Below are positions 20,008 through 28,335 of a DNA stretch of 64,000 bases, one piece after another; the stretch's first letter is position 1, and the number at the start of each line of letters is the position of its first letter. The stretch spans positions 62,001 through 126,000 of the forward strand of contig JAGOPD010000001.1 in NCBI GenBank assembly GCA_017992175.1, read 5' to 3'. The translations under genes were made by a program, and so were the position numbers. The notes beneath the pieces are model-generated. The model saw only the letters and a list, made by a program, of their open reading frames with translations. It had not been told where the DNA came from and did not search any database. Origin of the DNA: Candidatus Saccharicenans sp. (GTDB lineage Bacteria > Acidobacteriota > Aminicenantia > Aminicenantales > Saccharicenantaceae).

Positions 20008-20082
20008 AACTTGCTTCCAGCTTTATAGTCTTTATGAATTCAGACCGTCCTCCTGGGCTTTGATCTGAGCTGCTTAGCCAGC

Positions 20083-20427
20083 TCAACCTGGCGGCCAGCC
20101 GAAACGGCGGCCACCAAGAAGATGAACATGAAAGTGATATACTTCCTGGCCAGAATCGGGCCCGGTATTAATTACCAGCCTGAAACCATTATTCCCCAGA
20201 CCTTTATCTTCAGCTACTTTTCTGGATGCCAGAAGAATATATCCAAGCAACTCCTGATCACTTTCCTCAGCTGCCTTCAATGAAGCCACATGTTTCTTAG
20301 GAATTATCAGAATATGGGTTGGAGCCTGGGGGTTGATATCTTCAAAAGCCAGCACTTGCTCATCTTCATAAACTAATTTCGAAGGGATCTCTTTACTGAT
20401 AATCCGGCAGAAAAGACAATCAGTCAT
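20083..20427 (-). CDS. HIT-family nucleotide-binding protein (HinT-like)
   Basis: A 114-residue histidine-triad protein, probably an adenosine phosphoramidase. It begins with CLFCRIISKEIPSKLVYEDE and has the PTHILIIPKKHVAS segment. The triad near the C-terminus reads HFHVHLLGG. It begins inside the murA stop codon (ATGA overlap), so both belong to one transcription unit. Confidence 0.93.
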   Translation of the reverse strand: MTDCLFCRIISKEIPSKLVYEDEQVLAFEDINPQAPTHILIIPKKHVASLKAAEESDQELLGYILLASRKVAEDKGLGNNGFRLVINTGPDSGQEVYHFHVHLLGGRRFGWPPG

Positions 20428-21737
20428 GATTTAACCTCCGCCTTTTTATTGTTATTGTTATTGTTATTATTGTTTGTGAAACGTTCAATTCTGACCCCGA
20501 GGTGGCGAAGCTTCTCTTCAATTTTTTCATAGCCACGGTCAAGATGCTCGATTTCATTAATGGTTGTCTGGCCGGTAGCAATTAAGCCAGCCAGGACCAG
20601 ACAGGCCGAAGCCCGGAGATCAGTGGCCATAACTTCTGCCCCGGACAGGTGAGTTTTGCCTCTGATAATAGCTTTATCCCCTTCGATTTCAATCCAGGCT
20701 CCGAGGCGGACTAACTCATTGGCGTGAGCGAAGCGCCGGTCAAAAATCGTTTCAGTAATAATGGAACGGCCGTTAGCTTGAGTCATCAGGACCATAAACT
20801 GAGCCTGCATATCAGTCGGAAAACCTGGATAAGGGGCAGTGGTTATATCCAGAGGCTTCAGGTCTTCTCCGCCCTTGATTCTTACGATATTCCGCCCGGG
20901 TAGTTCGACTTGACTGCCGGCCATGACCAGTTTATCCATAACCGCTTCGACCTGCTTGGGCTCAACTTCTTTTAGAATGAGGTCGCCTCCGGTCAGGGCC
21001 GAAGCCACCAGGAAAGTCCCGGCTTCAATCCGGTCAGGAATAATGCGGTGCTCGGCTCCACTCAGCTCCCTGGTCCCGGTGATTCTCAGTGTTTCTTCTC
21101 CTATACCGTCTATTTTAGCTCCCATCCTGATCAGCAGCTCACAGAGATTAACCACTTCTGGCTCGAGAGCGCAGTTTTTAAGGATGGTTTCTCCCTTGGC
21201 CAGACAAGCGGCCATGACCAGATTTTCAGTTCCGGTCACCGTCTTTTTTTCAAATTCAATTTCTGTCCCTTTAAGCCTTTTGGCCTCAGCTATTATATAG
21301 CCGTGTTCAATCTTCAGGTTGGCCCCAAGCTTCTGCAAGCCGCTAATATGGAGGTCAACCGGCCTCGTTCCAATGGCACAGCCGCCGGGCAGGGCGACTG
21401 TCGCCTGACCGCTCCTGGCCAGAAGAGGGCCCAGAACCAGAATCGAAGCCCTCATGGCCCGCACCAGTTTATAAGGAGCCTGAGTCGATTTAATTCTTTT
21501 TACCTCCAGACTGAGAGTCTTCTGGTTTTCATCGAGAGAATAGCTGGCTCCCAACTCACCGACCAGGGTCAACATGGTTTGAACATCTTTAACCAGAGGG
21601 ACATTGGTCAACTCGACCCGGTCTTCGGTCAGAAGACAGGCAGCGATGGCTGGCAGAACGGCATTTTTCGCTCCGCTAATGGTTACCTCGCCCTGCAGGC
21701 AATATGGTTTTTCGGTATAAATTCTCAAAGCTTCCAT
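20424..21737 (-). CDS. murA: UDP-N-acetylglucosamine 1-carboxyvinyltransferase
   Basis: First committed step of peptidoglycan synthesis: transfers enolpyruvate from PEP to UDP-GlcNAc. The 437 residues show GAKNAVLPAIAACLL near the N-terminus and the catalytic Cys in GGCAIGTRPVDLH, so the enzyme is the fosfomycin-sensitive Cys type. GFPTDMQAQFM is also present. The C-terminus carries nine consecutive Asn before KKAEVKS, a tail outside the conserved fold. murB of the same pathway lies 1.7 kb away on the other strand. Confidence 0.95.
   Translation of the reverse strand: MEALRIYTEKPYCLQGEVTISGAKNAVLPAIAACLLTEDRVELTNVPLVKDVQTMLTLVGELGASYSLDENQKTLSLEVKRIKSTQAPYKLVRAMRASILVLGPLLARSGQATVALPGGCAIGTRPVDLHISGLQKLGANLKIEHGYIIAEAKRLKGTEIEFEKKTVTGTENLVMAACLAKGETILKNCALEPEVVNLCELLIRMGAKIDGIGEETLRITGTRELSGAEHRIIPDRIEAGTFLVASALTGGDLILKEVEPKQVEAVMDKLVMAGSQVELPGRNIVRIKGGEDLKPLDITTAPYPGFPTDMQAQFMVLMTQANGRSIITETIFDRRFAHANELVRLGAWIEIEGDKAIIRGKTHLSGAEVMATDLRASACLVLAGLIATGQTTINEIEHLDRGYEKIEEKLRHLGVRIERFTNNNNNNNNNKKAEVKS
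20448..20474 (-). repeat. Asn-codon microsatellite at the 3' end of murA
   Basis: Nine in-frame AAC/AAT codons, mostly alternating, form a short tandem repeat encoding nine Asn. The next codons AAA AAG extend the low-complexity stretch. Such repeats are prone to slippage; gain or loss of a six-base unit would keep the frame. Confidence 0.9.
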
Positions 21738-21863
21738 GCCTCGATTTTAGTTTAGCTGAGGGCAAAATTCAAACGGTTAAAGTCGGGACAGGACCGTGAG
21801 ACTGTTTTTTGACCAATAAGACTATTTATCTGGCAAAAGCGGGGCTCCGGTTCAAATTTAAAT

Positions 21864-21894
21864 CAAAAAAAAGGGCTGCCCGGTTGGGCAGCCC
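21864..21894 (-). terminator. Intrinsic terminator of citrate synthase gene
   Basis: On the minus strand a perfect 9-bp stem GGGCTGCCC/GGGCAGCCC with a four-base loop (21873-21894) is followed by a run of T (21864-21872). It lies 28 bases after the gltA stop. Confidence 0.92.
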
Positions 21895-21921
21895 TTAATC
21901 TTCAGTTTAAAAAAGCCAGCT

Positions 21922-23244
21922 TCAGGCTTTAGGTGCCTGCTGGGAAGCTATGAATTGCTCAACCCATTCAGTTGTAATGCTCTTGGGCCGTTCAATTGGC
22001 AAGCCCAGTCCTCTGTCCCAAACGAGCTGGGCCAGAACACCCAGGGCTCTCGACACACCAAAGAAGACGGTATAGAAGTCATACTCTTTTACGCCATAGT
22101 GCCAGAGCAAACAACCAGAATGAGCATCAACGTTCGGCCAGGGGTTTTTGGCCTTGCCGTGTTTGGTCAGAATGTCGGGAGCGACCTCAAAGACCAGACT
22201 GACAACTTTGAAGATCTCATCATCAGGCAGGTGTTTAAGGGCAAATTCTCTTTGAGCCATGAATCTGGGGTCGGTCTTGCGAAGAACAGCATGGCCATAG
22301 CCAGGCACGACTTTGCCAGCGTTCAGGGTATCCCAGATATACTGGCTGATCTGATCTTTGGTCGGAGTACTGCCCAGTTTTTCCATTAATTCCATAATCC
22401 AGCGGAGAACTTCCTGGTTAGCCAGTCCATGCAGAGGGCCAGCCAACCCGTCCATCGAAGCTGATAAGGAATAGTAAGCATCGGATAAGGCTGAGCCGAC
22501 CAAATGGCAGGTGTGAGCTGAAACATTGCCGCCTTCGTGGTCGCAGTGGAGAACCAGATAGAGCCTCATTAAATCTTTGAAAGCCGGATCATCTGTTATA
22601 CCCAGCATATGAGCAAAATTGGCACCCCAATCCAACTTGGGATCGGCTGGAATGTGCTTGTCGCCATAGTAAGTGCGCCGGTAAATATAGGCGGCAATAG
22701 CTGGCAATTTGGCCAGGATATTCATGGTGTCTTCATACATTGGATCCCAGTAGTCCAGCTTGTGAATGCCCTGCCGGTATCTTTCGGCAAAAACCGAGTC
22801 CTTCTGGAGCTGGAGAATAGCCATCGCAAATTGGGTCATGGGGTGAGTCTCAGCCGGAATGGCCTTCATCACCTCAATCAGGTATTTGGGAAGTTCGCTT
22901 CTCTTCCGCCATTCTTCAGAAATTTCCAGGCAATCCTCATAGGTGGGAATATCGCCGGTGAGCAGAAGATAAAACATTCCTTCGGGCAGTGGTTCTTCGC
23001 TGCCGGGGGCTTTCGGCAGTTTCTCCCTGACCTCCGGGATGGTGTAACCACGGAAGCGAATGCCTTCATTGGGGTCGAGGGCGGAGCATTCCCACATCAT
23101 GCACTTCACGCTCCTCATGCCGCCATAGGCCTGGGAAATGGTCACATCGGAAATTTTGAGTTCCCCATGGTCTTTCAGAATCTTCTGAATCCTGTCGCGC
23201 ATGGGCATCATTTTGGAAACAAACTTTTCTTTTAAATTAGCCAT
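21922..23244 (-). CDS. gltA: Citrate synthase of the eukaryotic (mitochondrial) type
   Basis: Condenses acetyl-CoA and oxaloacetate to citrate. The sequence resembles mitochondrial citrate synthases throughout, e.g. [48 protein letters not shown]-like and [16 protein letters not shown] segments. The catalytic residues are His272 ([11 protein letters not shown]), His318 (GYGHAVL) and Asp373 (NVDAHSG), each two positions before the pig enzyme numbering. At 440 aa it matches the eukaryotic form and lacks the NADH-regulatory domain of E. coli GltA. Similar enzymes are known from Geobacter. A strong SD (AAAGGAGG) precedes the ATG. Confidence 0.95.
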   Translation of the reverse strand: MANLKEKFVSKMMPMRDRIQKILKDHGELKISDVTISQAYGGMRSVKCMMWECSALDPNEGIRFRGYTIPEVREKLPKAPGSEEPLPEGMFYLLLTGDIPTYEDCLEISEEWRKRSELPKYLIEVMKAIPAETHPMTQFAMAILQLQKDSVFAERYRQGIHKLDYWDPMYEDTMNILAKLPAIAAYIYRRTYYGDKHIPADPKLDWGANFAHMLGITDDPAFKDLMRLYLVLHCDHEGGNVSAHTCHLVGSALSDAYYSLSASMDGLAGPLHGLANQEVLRWIMELMEKLGSTPTKDQISQYIWDTLNAGKVVPGYGHAVLRKTDPRFMAQREFALKHLPDDEIFKVVSLVFEVAPDILTKHGKAKNPWPNVDAHSGCLLWHYGVKEYDFYTVFFGVSRALGVLAQLVWDRGLGLPIERPKSITTEWVEQFIASQQAPKA

Positions 23245-23315
23245 TCAGAAAACCTCCTTTGGGCTATAAATTACTATTAAATTTTAAAGCTAAGCTTAGA
23301 AATGTTTAGAGCCAG

Positions 23316-23345
23316 AATATAACATTTCAGCTAAATTCAAGTCAA
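23316..23345 (-). promoter_or_regulatory. Promoter of gltA
   Basis: On the minus strand TTGACT (23340-23345), an 18-base spacer and TATATT (23316-23321) lie about 70 bases before the start codon, in the divergent gap between gltA and lemA. Confidence 0.65.
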
Positions 23346-23454
23346 TTGAATTTTTTCTTCAGGTTATTAAAGCTTGATTTTTTTGATTAAGACTAATATC
23401 CTGCTTTCATCAAACCTTTGTAAAGACAAAAATAAGGCTTGAAAGGAGAAACAA

Positions 23455-24009
23455 ATGGGTGCGCTGATCATTCTCTTGATTATTATCGGGCTGCTGCTCG
23501 TCATGGGTATAGCTATTTACAACAGCCTGGTTGTTCTGAGAAACCGCTGTGATAACGCCTGGTCACAAGTTGATGTCCAGCTCAGGCGGCGCTATGACCT
23601 GATACCGAATCTGGTCGAAACGGTAAAAGGTTATGCCAAGCATGAGAGAGAGGTTTTTGAAAAAGTAACTGAAGCCAGGACGAAGGCCATTAATGCCCAG
23701 ACCGTCAAAGAGCAGGGTGAAGCCGAAAACATGTTAACCGGGGCCTTGAAATCACTCTTTGCCGTGGTCGAAAACTATCCGGAACTCAAAGCCAACCAGA
23801 ATTTCCTTTTGCTGCAGGAAGAGCTGGCCGGCACGGAAGGCAAGATCGCTTATGCCCGGCAGTTCTATAATGATACCGTCATGAAATTCAACATGAAGCA
23901 ACAGGTTTTTCCTTCCAATATTATTGCTGGTATGTTTGGTTTTAAGCCGAGAGAGTATTTCGAAATTGAAGAGCCAGAGGCTCGCGGGCCGGTCAAAGTT
24001 TCCTTTTGA
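23455..24009 (+). CDS. LemA-family membrane protein
   Basis: A 184-residue LemA protein. One N-terminal membrane helix (residues ~2-24) is followed by NNSLV-like [40 protein letters not shown], the strongest family signature, and by an all-helical domain. The role is not firmly established; LemA genes are commonly paired with HtpX- or TPM-type proteins, as here. SD AAAGGAG lies eight bases before the ATG. Confidence 0.93.
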   Translation: MGALIILLIIIGLLLVMGIAIYNSLVVLRNRCDNAWSQVDVQLRRRYDLIPNLVETVKGYAKHEREVFEKVTEARTKAINAQTVKEQGEAENMLTGALKSLFAVVENYPELKANQNFLLLQEELAGTEGKIAYARQFYNDTVMKFNMKQQVFPSNIIAGMFGFKPREYFEIEEPEARGPVKVSF

Positions 24010-24070
24010 GACTCTGATCAGAAAGCGTCAGCCTGCTCGGCTTAAAGCTGACCGAAGATAGTTATATCTA

Positions 24071-24979
24071 ATGTATGAACAGATCACAGCCAATAAAGTC
24101 AAATCAGTTTTTCTGGTTTTGTTTTTTGCTGCCTTAGTTCTGCTGGTGATCTGGGCCTTCGAGCAGGTGACGGGCTGGGGACGGGGCGCGCTGGTTATTG
24201 CTCTGATTATCTCCTTAGCCTCAGCTGTCGGCGGCTATTATTCCAGTGATAAAATTGTCCTGGCCATCAGTCATGCCCGGCCCGCTTCCAAAGAAGAATA
24301 TCCTTATCTCTATAACTTAGTTGAGGGGCTGGCCCTGGCTGCCGGTCTCCCCACTCCTCGCTGCTATGTAATTGATGATACCGCCCCGAATGCTTTTGCT
24401 ACCGGGCGGAACCCTGAACATTCAGTGATTTGTGTTACTACCGGTCTACTCCAGAAGATGAATCGCCTTGAGCTGGAAGGCGTTATTGCCCACGAGATGT
24501 CTCATATCAAAAATTATGACGTCCGCCTGCAAACGGTGGCAGTGGTCATGGTCGGAATAATTGCTCTGTTATCCGACTGGATGCTGCGCAGCTTCTGGTG
24601 GGGCGGCGGCCGGAGAAGAAACAAGGAAAAAGGCGGAGGTCAGGCTGGAGCCATTCTGTTGGTCATCGGTCTGGTGCTGGCCATTCTGTCGCCTCTTATT
24701 GCTCAGTTGATGCAACTGGCTATTTCCCGGCGGCGGGAGTTTCTGGCTGATGCTAACGGAGCCATGCTGACCAGATATCCAGCCGGGCTGGCCTCGGCTC
24801 TAAAAAAACTGGCAGCCGATCCGGAGCCGCTGGAAGTGGCTAACAAAGCCACTGCTCATCTTTACATTGTCAATCCCCTGAAGAACATCAAAGGCCGGGT
24901 TAATAAACTCTTCAGCACTCACCCCCCGATTGAGGCCAGAATTGCTGCCCTGGAAAAAATGTCTTTTGATAAAACTTGA
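24071..24979 (+). CDS. HtpX-like M48-family membrane metalloprotease
   Basis: A 302-residue zinc protease with membrane quality-control function in characterised relatives. Two N-terminal membrane helices (about 15-65) precede the zinc site HEMSH (in VIAHEMSHIKNYD). Two further hydrophobic segments follow (about 155-175 and 198-222), and the third ligand Glu is in SRRREFLADANGAMLTRYP. It lies 61 bases after lemA and is probably in the same operon. Confidence 0.92.
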   Translation: MYEQITANKVKSVFLVLFFAALVLLVIWAFEQVTGWGRGALVIALIISLASAVGGYYSSDKIVLAISHARPASKEEYPYLYNLVEGLALAAGLPTPRCYVIDDTAPNAFATGRNPEHSVICVTTGLLQKMNRLELEGVIAHEMSHIKNYDVRLQTVAVVMVGIIALLSDWMLRSFWWGGGRRRNKEKGGGQAGAILLVIGLVLAILSPLIAQLMQLAISRRREFLADANGAMLTRYPAGLASALKKLAADPEPLEVANKATAHLYIVNPLKNIKGRVNKLFSTHPPIEARIAALEKMSFDKT

Positions 24980-25063
24980 GGCTCACTGGTTTAATCTGAT
25001 TATTCCCGGATTAAGAGAGTAAGCACGGGCCAATCAAAGCCGCCGGGGAGAAGAAGACGCGGC

Positions 25064-25092
25064 TTGCAAGTTAAGTAGTCTTTGTTTATAAT
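25064..25092 (+). promoter_or_regulatory. Promoter of tRNA-Asp
   Basis: TTGCAA (25064-25069), 17 bases and a perfect TATAAT (25087-25092) lie 16 bases before the tRNA. The stretch 24980-25063 holds only a weak hairpin (TTAATCTG...CGGATTAA) and no gene. Confidence 0.75.
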
Positions 25093-25107
25093 TTACTCGC
25101 CCTGAGC

Positions 25108-25184
25108 GGGGTCGTAGTTCAGCTGGTTAGAACGCCGGCCTGTCACGCCGGAGGTCGCGAGTTCGAGCCTCGTCGGCCCCGCCA
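25108..25184 (+). tRNA. tRNA-Asp (anticodon GUC)
   Basis: Complete cloverleaf with acceptor GGGGTCG/CGGCCCC, D-arm GTTC...GAAC, anticodon stem GCCGG... with loop CTGTCAC giving GUC, T-loop TTCGAGC and an encoded CCA end. Bases 25185-25311 downstream hold no gene apart from the leader of the next regulator. Confidence 0.97.
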
Positions 25185-25311
25185 TTTCAATCTAAATATT
25201 AGCTGGAAATTATTTTTTTAAGTTTCTTAAAGGGCGGGGCAACTGCCACCGGGTCTTTCTTTCCTCTCGCTTGTATGTTATAAATAATTCTAATTAATTC
25301 AGGAGGGACCG

Positions 25312-25689
25312 ATGTCCGATAAAACCAGAATTCTCGTTATAGATGATGACCCAGCTATCTGTGTCTCGGTCAAAGCCATCCTTGAAGCCAGCGGTTATAA
25401 AACCTTCACGGCTTTGAGCGGCCAGGCTGGATTGGAACTTTTCCGCCAGGTTCAGCCGGATATAGTCTTGTGCGACATGATGATGGAAGATATCGATGCC
25501 GGGGCCAAAGTGGCTGGAGTGATCAAAAAAGAGAAGCCTGACCTTCCAGTTTTTCTGCTCAGCACCATCGGTGATGCCACGGCCAGGACAATCGGCCTTG
25601 ATGACCTGGGTTTTAATGGTGTTTTCCAGAAGCCGGTCAATTTTGATTTACTTCTCAGTGTCCTGGAAAAACACAGAAAAAAGCCCTGA
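25312..25689 (+). CDS. CheY-like single-domain response regulator
   Basis: A 125-residue receiver domain without an output domain. The acidic pocket is IDDDP (11-13), the phospho-acceptor is Asp55 (IVLCDMMM), and the conserved Lys lies in FQKPV near the C-terminus. The ATG follows CAGGAGGG. It precedes the hydrogenase locus in the same direction, and a similar receiver follows that locus at 36406, so it is probably part of that signalling system. Confidence 0.85.
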   Translation: MSDKTRILVIDDDPAICVSVKAILEASGYKTFTALSGQAGLELFRQVQPDIVLCDMMMEDIDAGAKVAGVIKKEKPDLPVFLLSTIGDATARTIGLDDLGFNGVFQKPVNFDLLLSVLEKHRKKP

Positions 25690-25719
25690 GGAATTTCCGG
25701 CTGCGAACCAGGTTTTAAA

Positions 25720-26232
25720 ATGAGTCTCTCCTTAGCAGACCTTTTCCGCCAAAATTCAGACCTGGAGGCTTTTTGTCAGGAAGTCAGAAAACTGGATGGT
25801 AGTTTTAACCTGACCACAAGCGAGATGGAAGCCTTAGGGCAGGCTTATTTTGAGCTTTATCCGGAGAAATATGTTCAGAGGGACCTGGCCGAAGTCAGGT
25901 TGGGATATCAGCTGGCCAGATGCTGCTTGCTGGAAAAGGCCCTGGCTGGCTTACCCGACAAAATTAAAAATTTTTTCAGGCAGGCTTTTGATCAGCCTGA
26001 ATCAATTGCCCGGCTGATGGAGGATGTTCACCGGCCAGAGGAAGCCTCTCTTCTGGCTTCTTCTTTTAACCGGCTTCAAGTTTCGCTGGATCAATTGAAA
26101 TCGGCTATTGATGAATTGCCCAAGGGTATGATCAAGGAGAGGTTCCTGGGCGGGATTTCAACCCTTTTTAATACCAGGTATTTGCTAAACATCTTTATCT
26201 CGCGCCTCAGTTCCAAGAGTTTACAAGGTTAG
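25720..26232 (+). CDS. Hypothetical helical protein upstream of the hydrogenase operon
   Basis: A 170-residue soluble protein that I do not recognise. It is predicted mostly helical with many Leu heptads, has few Cys (about two), no signal peptide and no membrane segment. It lies 30 bases after a receiver gene and 81 bases before the FdhA-like gene, all in one direction, so it is likely to be functionally linked to one of them. A chaperone or phosphorelay partner is possible but unproven. Confidence 0.6.
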   Translation: MSLSLADLFRQNSDLEAFCQEVRKLDGSFNLTTSEMEALGQAYFELYPEKYVQRDLAEVRLGYQLARCCLLEKALAGLPDKIKNFFRQAFDQPESIARLMEDVHRPEEASLLASSFNRLQVSLDQLKSAIDELPKGMIKERFLGGISTLFNTRYLLNIFISRLSSKSLQG

Positions 26233-26313
26233 GTTTTTCTGTTATTTTTTAACTTAAGACGCCAGAGAAAAAGGACATAATTCTAAAGACCTGATTGCCG
26301 AGGAGAAAAAAGA

Positions 26314-28332
26314 GTGCCTTACTATCGAGGTATATGTAACTTCTGCGGTACCGGTTGTGGTCACCTTCTCCGGGTGGAAGACAACCGGGTCCGTGGTGTT
26401 TATCCTCTGTCCGGTCATCCTCTGAGCCGCGGGCGGTTGTGTGTCCGGGGCTGGCATATTCATGAACTTCTTCAGACCGAAGATAGGATTACTCAACCGC
26501 TGATAAAAGACCAGGGTCATTTCAATCAGGTTTCTTTCCAGGCAGCCATTGATTTTGTTGCTCAAAAAATCAAAAATATTCCTGGCCGCCAGGTGGCTTT
26601 TCTTGGTTCTCCGCGGGCTTCAAATGAAGAGAATTACCTTTTAGAAAAATTTGCCCGGGCGGTTATTAAGACTAATAATCTCAGCCTGTCTTCGGACGCT
26701 GGCCAGGAAGAAAGTGCCAGGGTGCTCCTTGAAGGTTGCGGCTGGCCGGCTATGACCGGCTCCCTGTCCGAATTAAGGCAGGCTGACTTTATTTTAGTGG
26801 TGGGCGGTGACCTGACCAAACAAAATCCGATTATTGCCAGTGAAATTCATTATGCCCATCGAGCTGGGGCTTTCTTAGCAACTATTTCTCCCCGGAAAAC
26901 TCAGATGGCCAGGCTCAGCCAGGTTCATTTAAGGCCCAAGCCAGGAACAATTTTTTACCTCCTTCAGGCTTTAGCCAGGATCATAGCCGATGAAGGGAAA
27001 ATTGATTTTGAATATTTATCAAAATTTACGGCCGACAGCCAGAGTTTCCTCGACGGATTGAAGCTGGTTGAACTTGATCAGGTCGTAAAAATTACCGGGA
27101 TAGAAAAAAAGCAGATAATCAATCTGGCTGGCCAGCTGGCCGAGTCGAATTCGGCTTATGCTTTTTATCCAACCGGAGTCCAGAGCCTGGACAGTCGGAC
27201 CATGGCTGCTCTCTTCAACCTTTTTCTTTTAGCCGGTAAAATTGGTCGGCGGGGGAGTGGCCTTAGTCCGGTCACCGGGGTTAGCAATCTTCTGGGCAGC
27301 TATGATCTTGGTGTTTCACCGGTTTTTCTTCCGGGCTACGCGCGGGCCGAAGATGAGCAGGCCTGGAAAAAACTGGAGAATTTCTGGCAGGTTAAACTCG
27401 ACCGCTGGCCGGGTAGAAATGTTGATGCCTGCCTGTCTGACCATGAAGCTATCAAGGCCCTGTTTATCGTTGATCATGATGAAGAAATAATCAGGCATGT
27501 TAACCGGATTAAACAACTTGATTTAGTAGTCTATTTTGGCGCCTATCATAATTCTTTTGCTTCTCTAGCTGATGTCATTTTCCCCCGGACCAGCTATGCC
27601 GAAGGCGATGGAACTTATACTAACTCTGAACGGCGGGTTCAGCTGGTTAAGAAAAGGGTTGAACCGCCGGCCGGGGTTCGCCCTTTATGGGAAACGCTGA
27701 CCGGTCTGGCCGGAGCCCTGGGGCATAACTGGCAATATCATTCAGCTGAAGATATTATGGGCGAGATAAGCCAGCTGGTCCCTTTTTATTCCGGTCTGAC
27801 TTATGAAAAACTCACTACCCGGCTTGGCCTGAAATGGCCCTGTGATGACCTTCATCCCGAGGGGACGGATTGTCTCCTGGCGGAAGAAGCCAGCCGCCGT
27901 TTTAAGTTTATTCCGGTTGACTGGCTGGATAACGGTGCTGCTTGCCATCAACAGGTCCAGAAGGATTTTCCCTTACAGCTGGTGGTGGGACGCAGCAATT
28001 ATTTCTGGCACCAGAATTCGGTAATGAAAAGGACCTTCATTCCCAAACGTGAATATAACGCTCTGCTTCTTCTTTATCCCAGAGGTTTTGTCGAAATCTC
28101 AGAAGAAGATGCCAGGCGTCTCGGTTTAAGAGAGAAACAGCCAGTCCGGGTGGTGGCTGAATCAGCTGAAGTCAGGCTGGCCGTCAGGATTTCCCGCGAC
28201 ATTCTGCCCGGGATGCTTTACATTCCTTATTTTATTGACGAGATGATTCCTGAATTTCTTCACCGGCAGGTTGTTGATCTCGAAAAGAATGAAGAATTTT
28301 TCCTGCCTGTCCGGCTGGAAAAGGTGGAGTAA
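26314..28332 (+). CDS. FdhA-like molybdopterin oxidoreductase subunit lacking the usual Cys/Sec
   Basis: A 672-residue protein of the FdhA/NuoG-like molybdopterin family. Cys8, Cys11, Cys15 and Cys43 bind an N-terminal [4Fe-4S] cluster. The bis-MGD domains are recognisable (GRRGSGLSPVTGVSNLLGSYDLG; YAEGDGTYTNSERRVQ; C-terminal GRSNYFWHQ..FVEISEEDARRLGL). In formate dehydrogenases a Cys or Sec followed by His ligates Mo near residue 140 (VUHGPSVAG in FdhF). The matching stretch here is SLSSDAGQEESARV (124-137), with neither. The only nearby Cys is Cys142, just before PAM. The frame has no in-frame TGA, so no selenocysteine. It starts at GTG. Function as formate dehydrogenase is therefore doubtful. 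Confidence 0.85.
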   Translation: MPYYRGICNFCGTGCGHLLRVEDNRVRGVYPLSGHPLSRGRLCVRGWHIHELLQTEDRITQPLIKDQGHFNQVSFQAAIDFVAQKIKNIPGRQVAFLGSPRASNEENYLLEKFARAVIKTNNLSLSSDAGQEESARVLLEGCGWPAMTGSLSELRQADFILVVGGDLTKQNPIIASEIHYAHRAGAFLATISPRKTQMARLSQVHLRPKPGTIFYLLQALARIIADEGKIDFEYLSKFTADSQSFLDGLKLVELDQVVKITGIEKKQIINLAGQLAESNSAYAFYPTGVQSLDSRTMAALFNLFLLAGKIGRRGSGLSPVTGVSNLLGSYDLGVSPVFLPGYARAEDEQAWKKLENFWQVKLDRWPGRNVDACLSDHEAIKALFIVDHDEEIIRHVNRIKQLDLVVYFGAYHNSFASLADVIFPRTSYAEGDGTYTNSERRVQLVKKRVEPPAGVRPLWETLTGLAGALGHNWQYHSAEDIMGEISQLVPFYSGLTYEKLTTRLGLKWPCDDLHPEGTDCLLAEEASRRFKFIPVDWLDNGAACHQQVQKDFPLQLVVGRSNYFWHQNSVMKRTFIPKREYNALLLLYPRGFVEISEEDARRLGLREKQPVRVVAESAEVRLAVRISRDILPGMLYIPYFIDEMIPEFLHRQVVDLEKNEEFFLPVRLEKVE

Positions 28333-28335
28333 ATT

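Noticed and set aside
20448-20474. Tandem repeat considered as CRISPR-like or phage-related
   Set aside because: The unit is a 3/6-base codon repeat inside murA, without spacers or cas genes.
21048-21755. A 235-residue plus-strand open frame inside murA
   Set aside because: It lies fully opposite a clear MurA and reads as low-information antisense sequence.
22609-23235. A 208-residue plus-strand open frame inside the citrate synthase gene
   Set aside because: It mirrors conserved citrate synthase codons and matches no family.
26314-28332. Selenocysteine in the FdhA-like protein
   Set aside because: The frame is continuous, has no in-frame TGA, and no SECIS-like hairpin is needed or seen.
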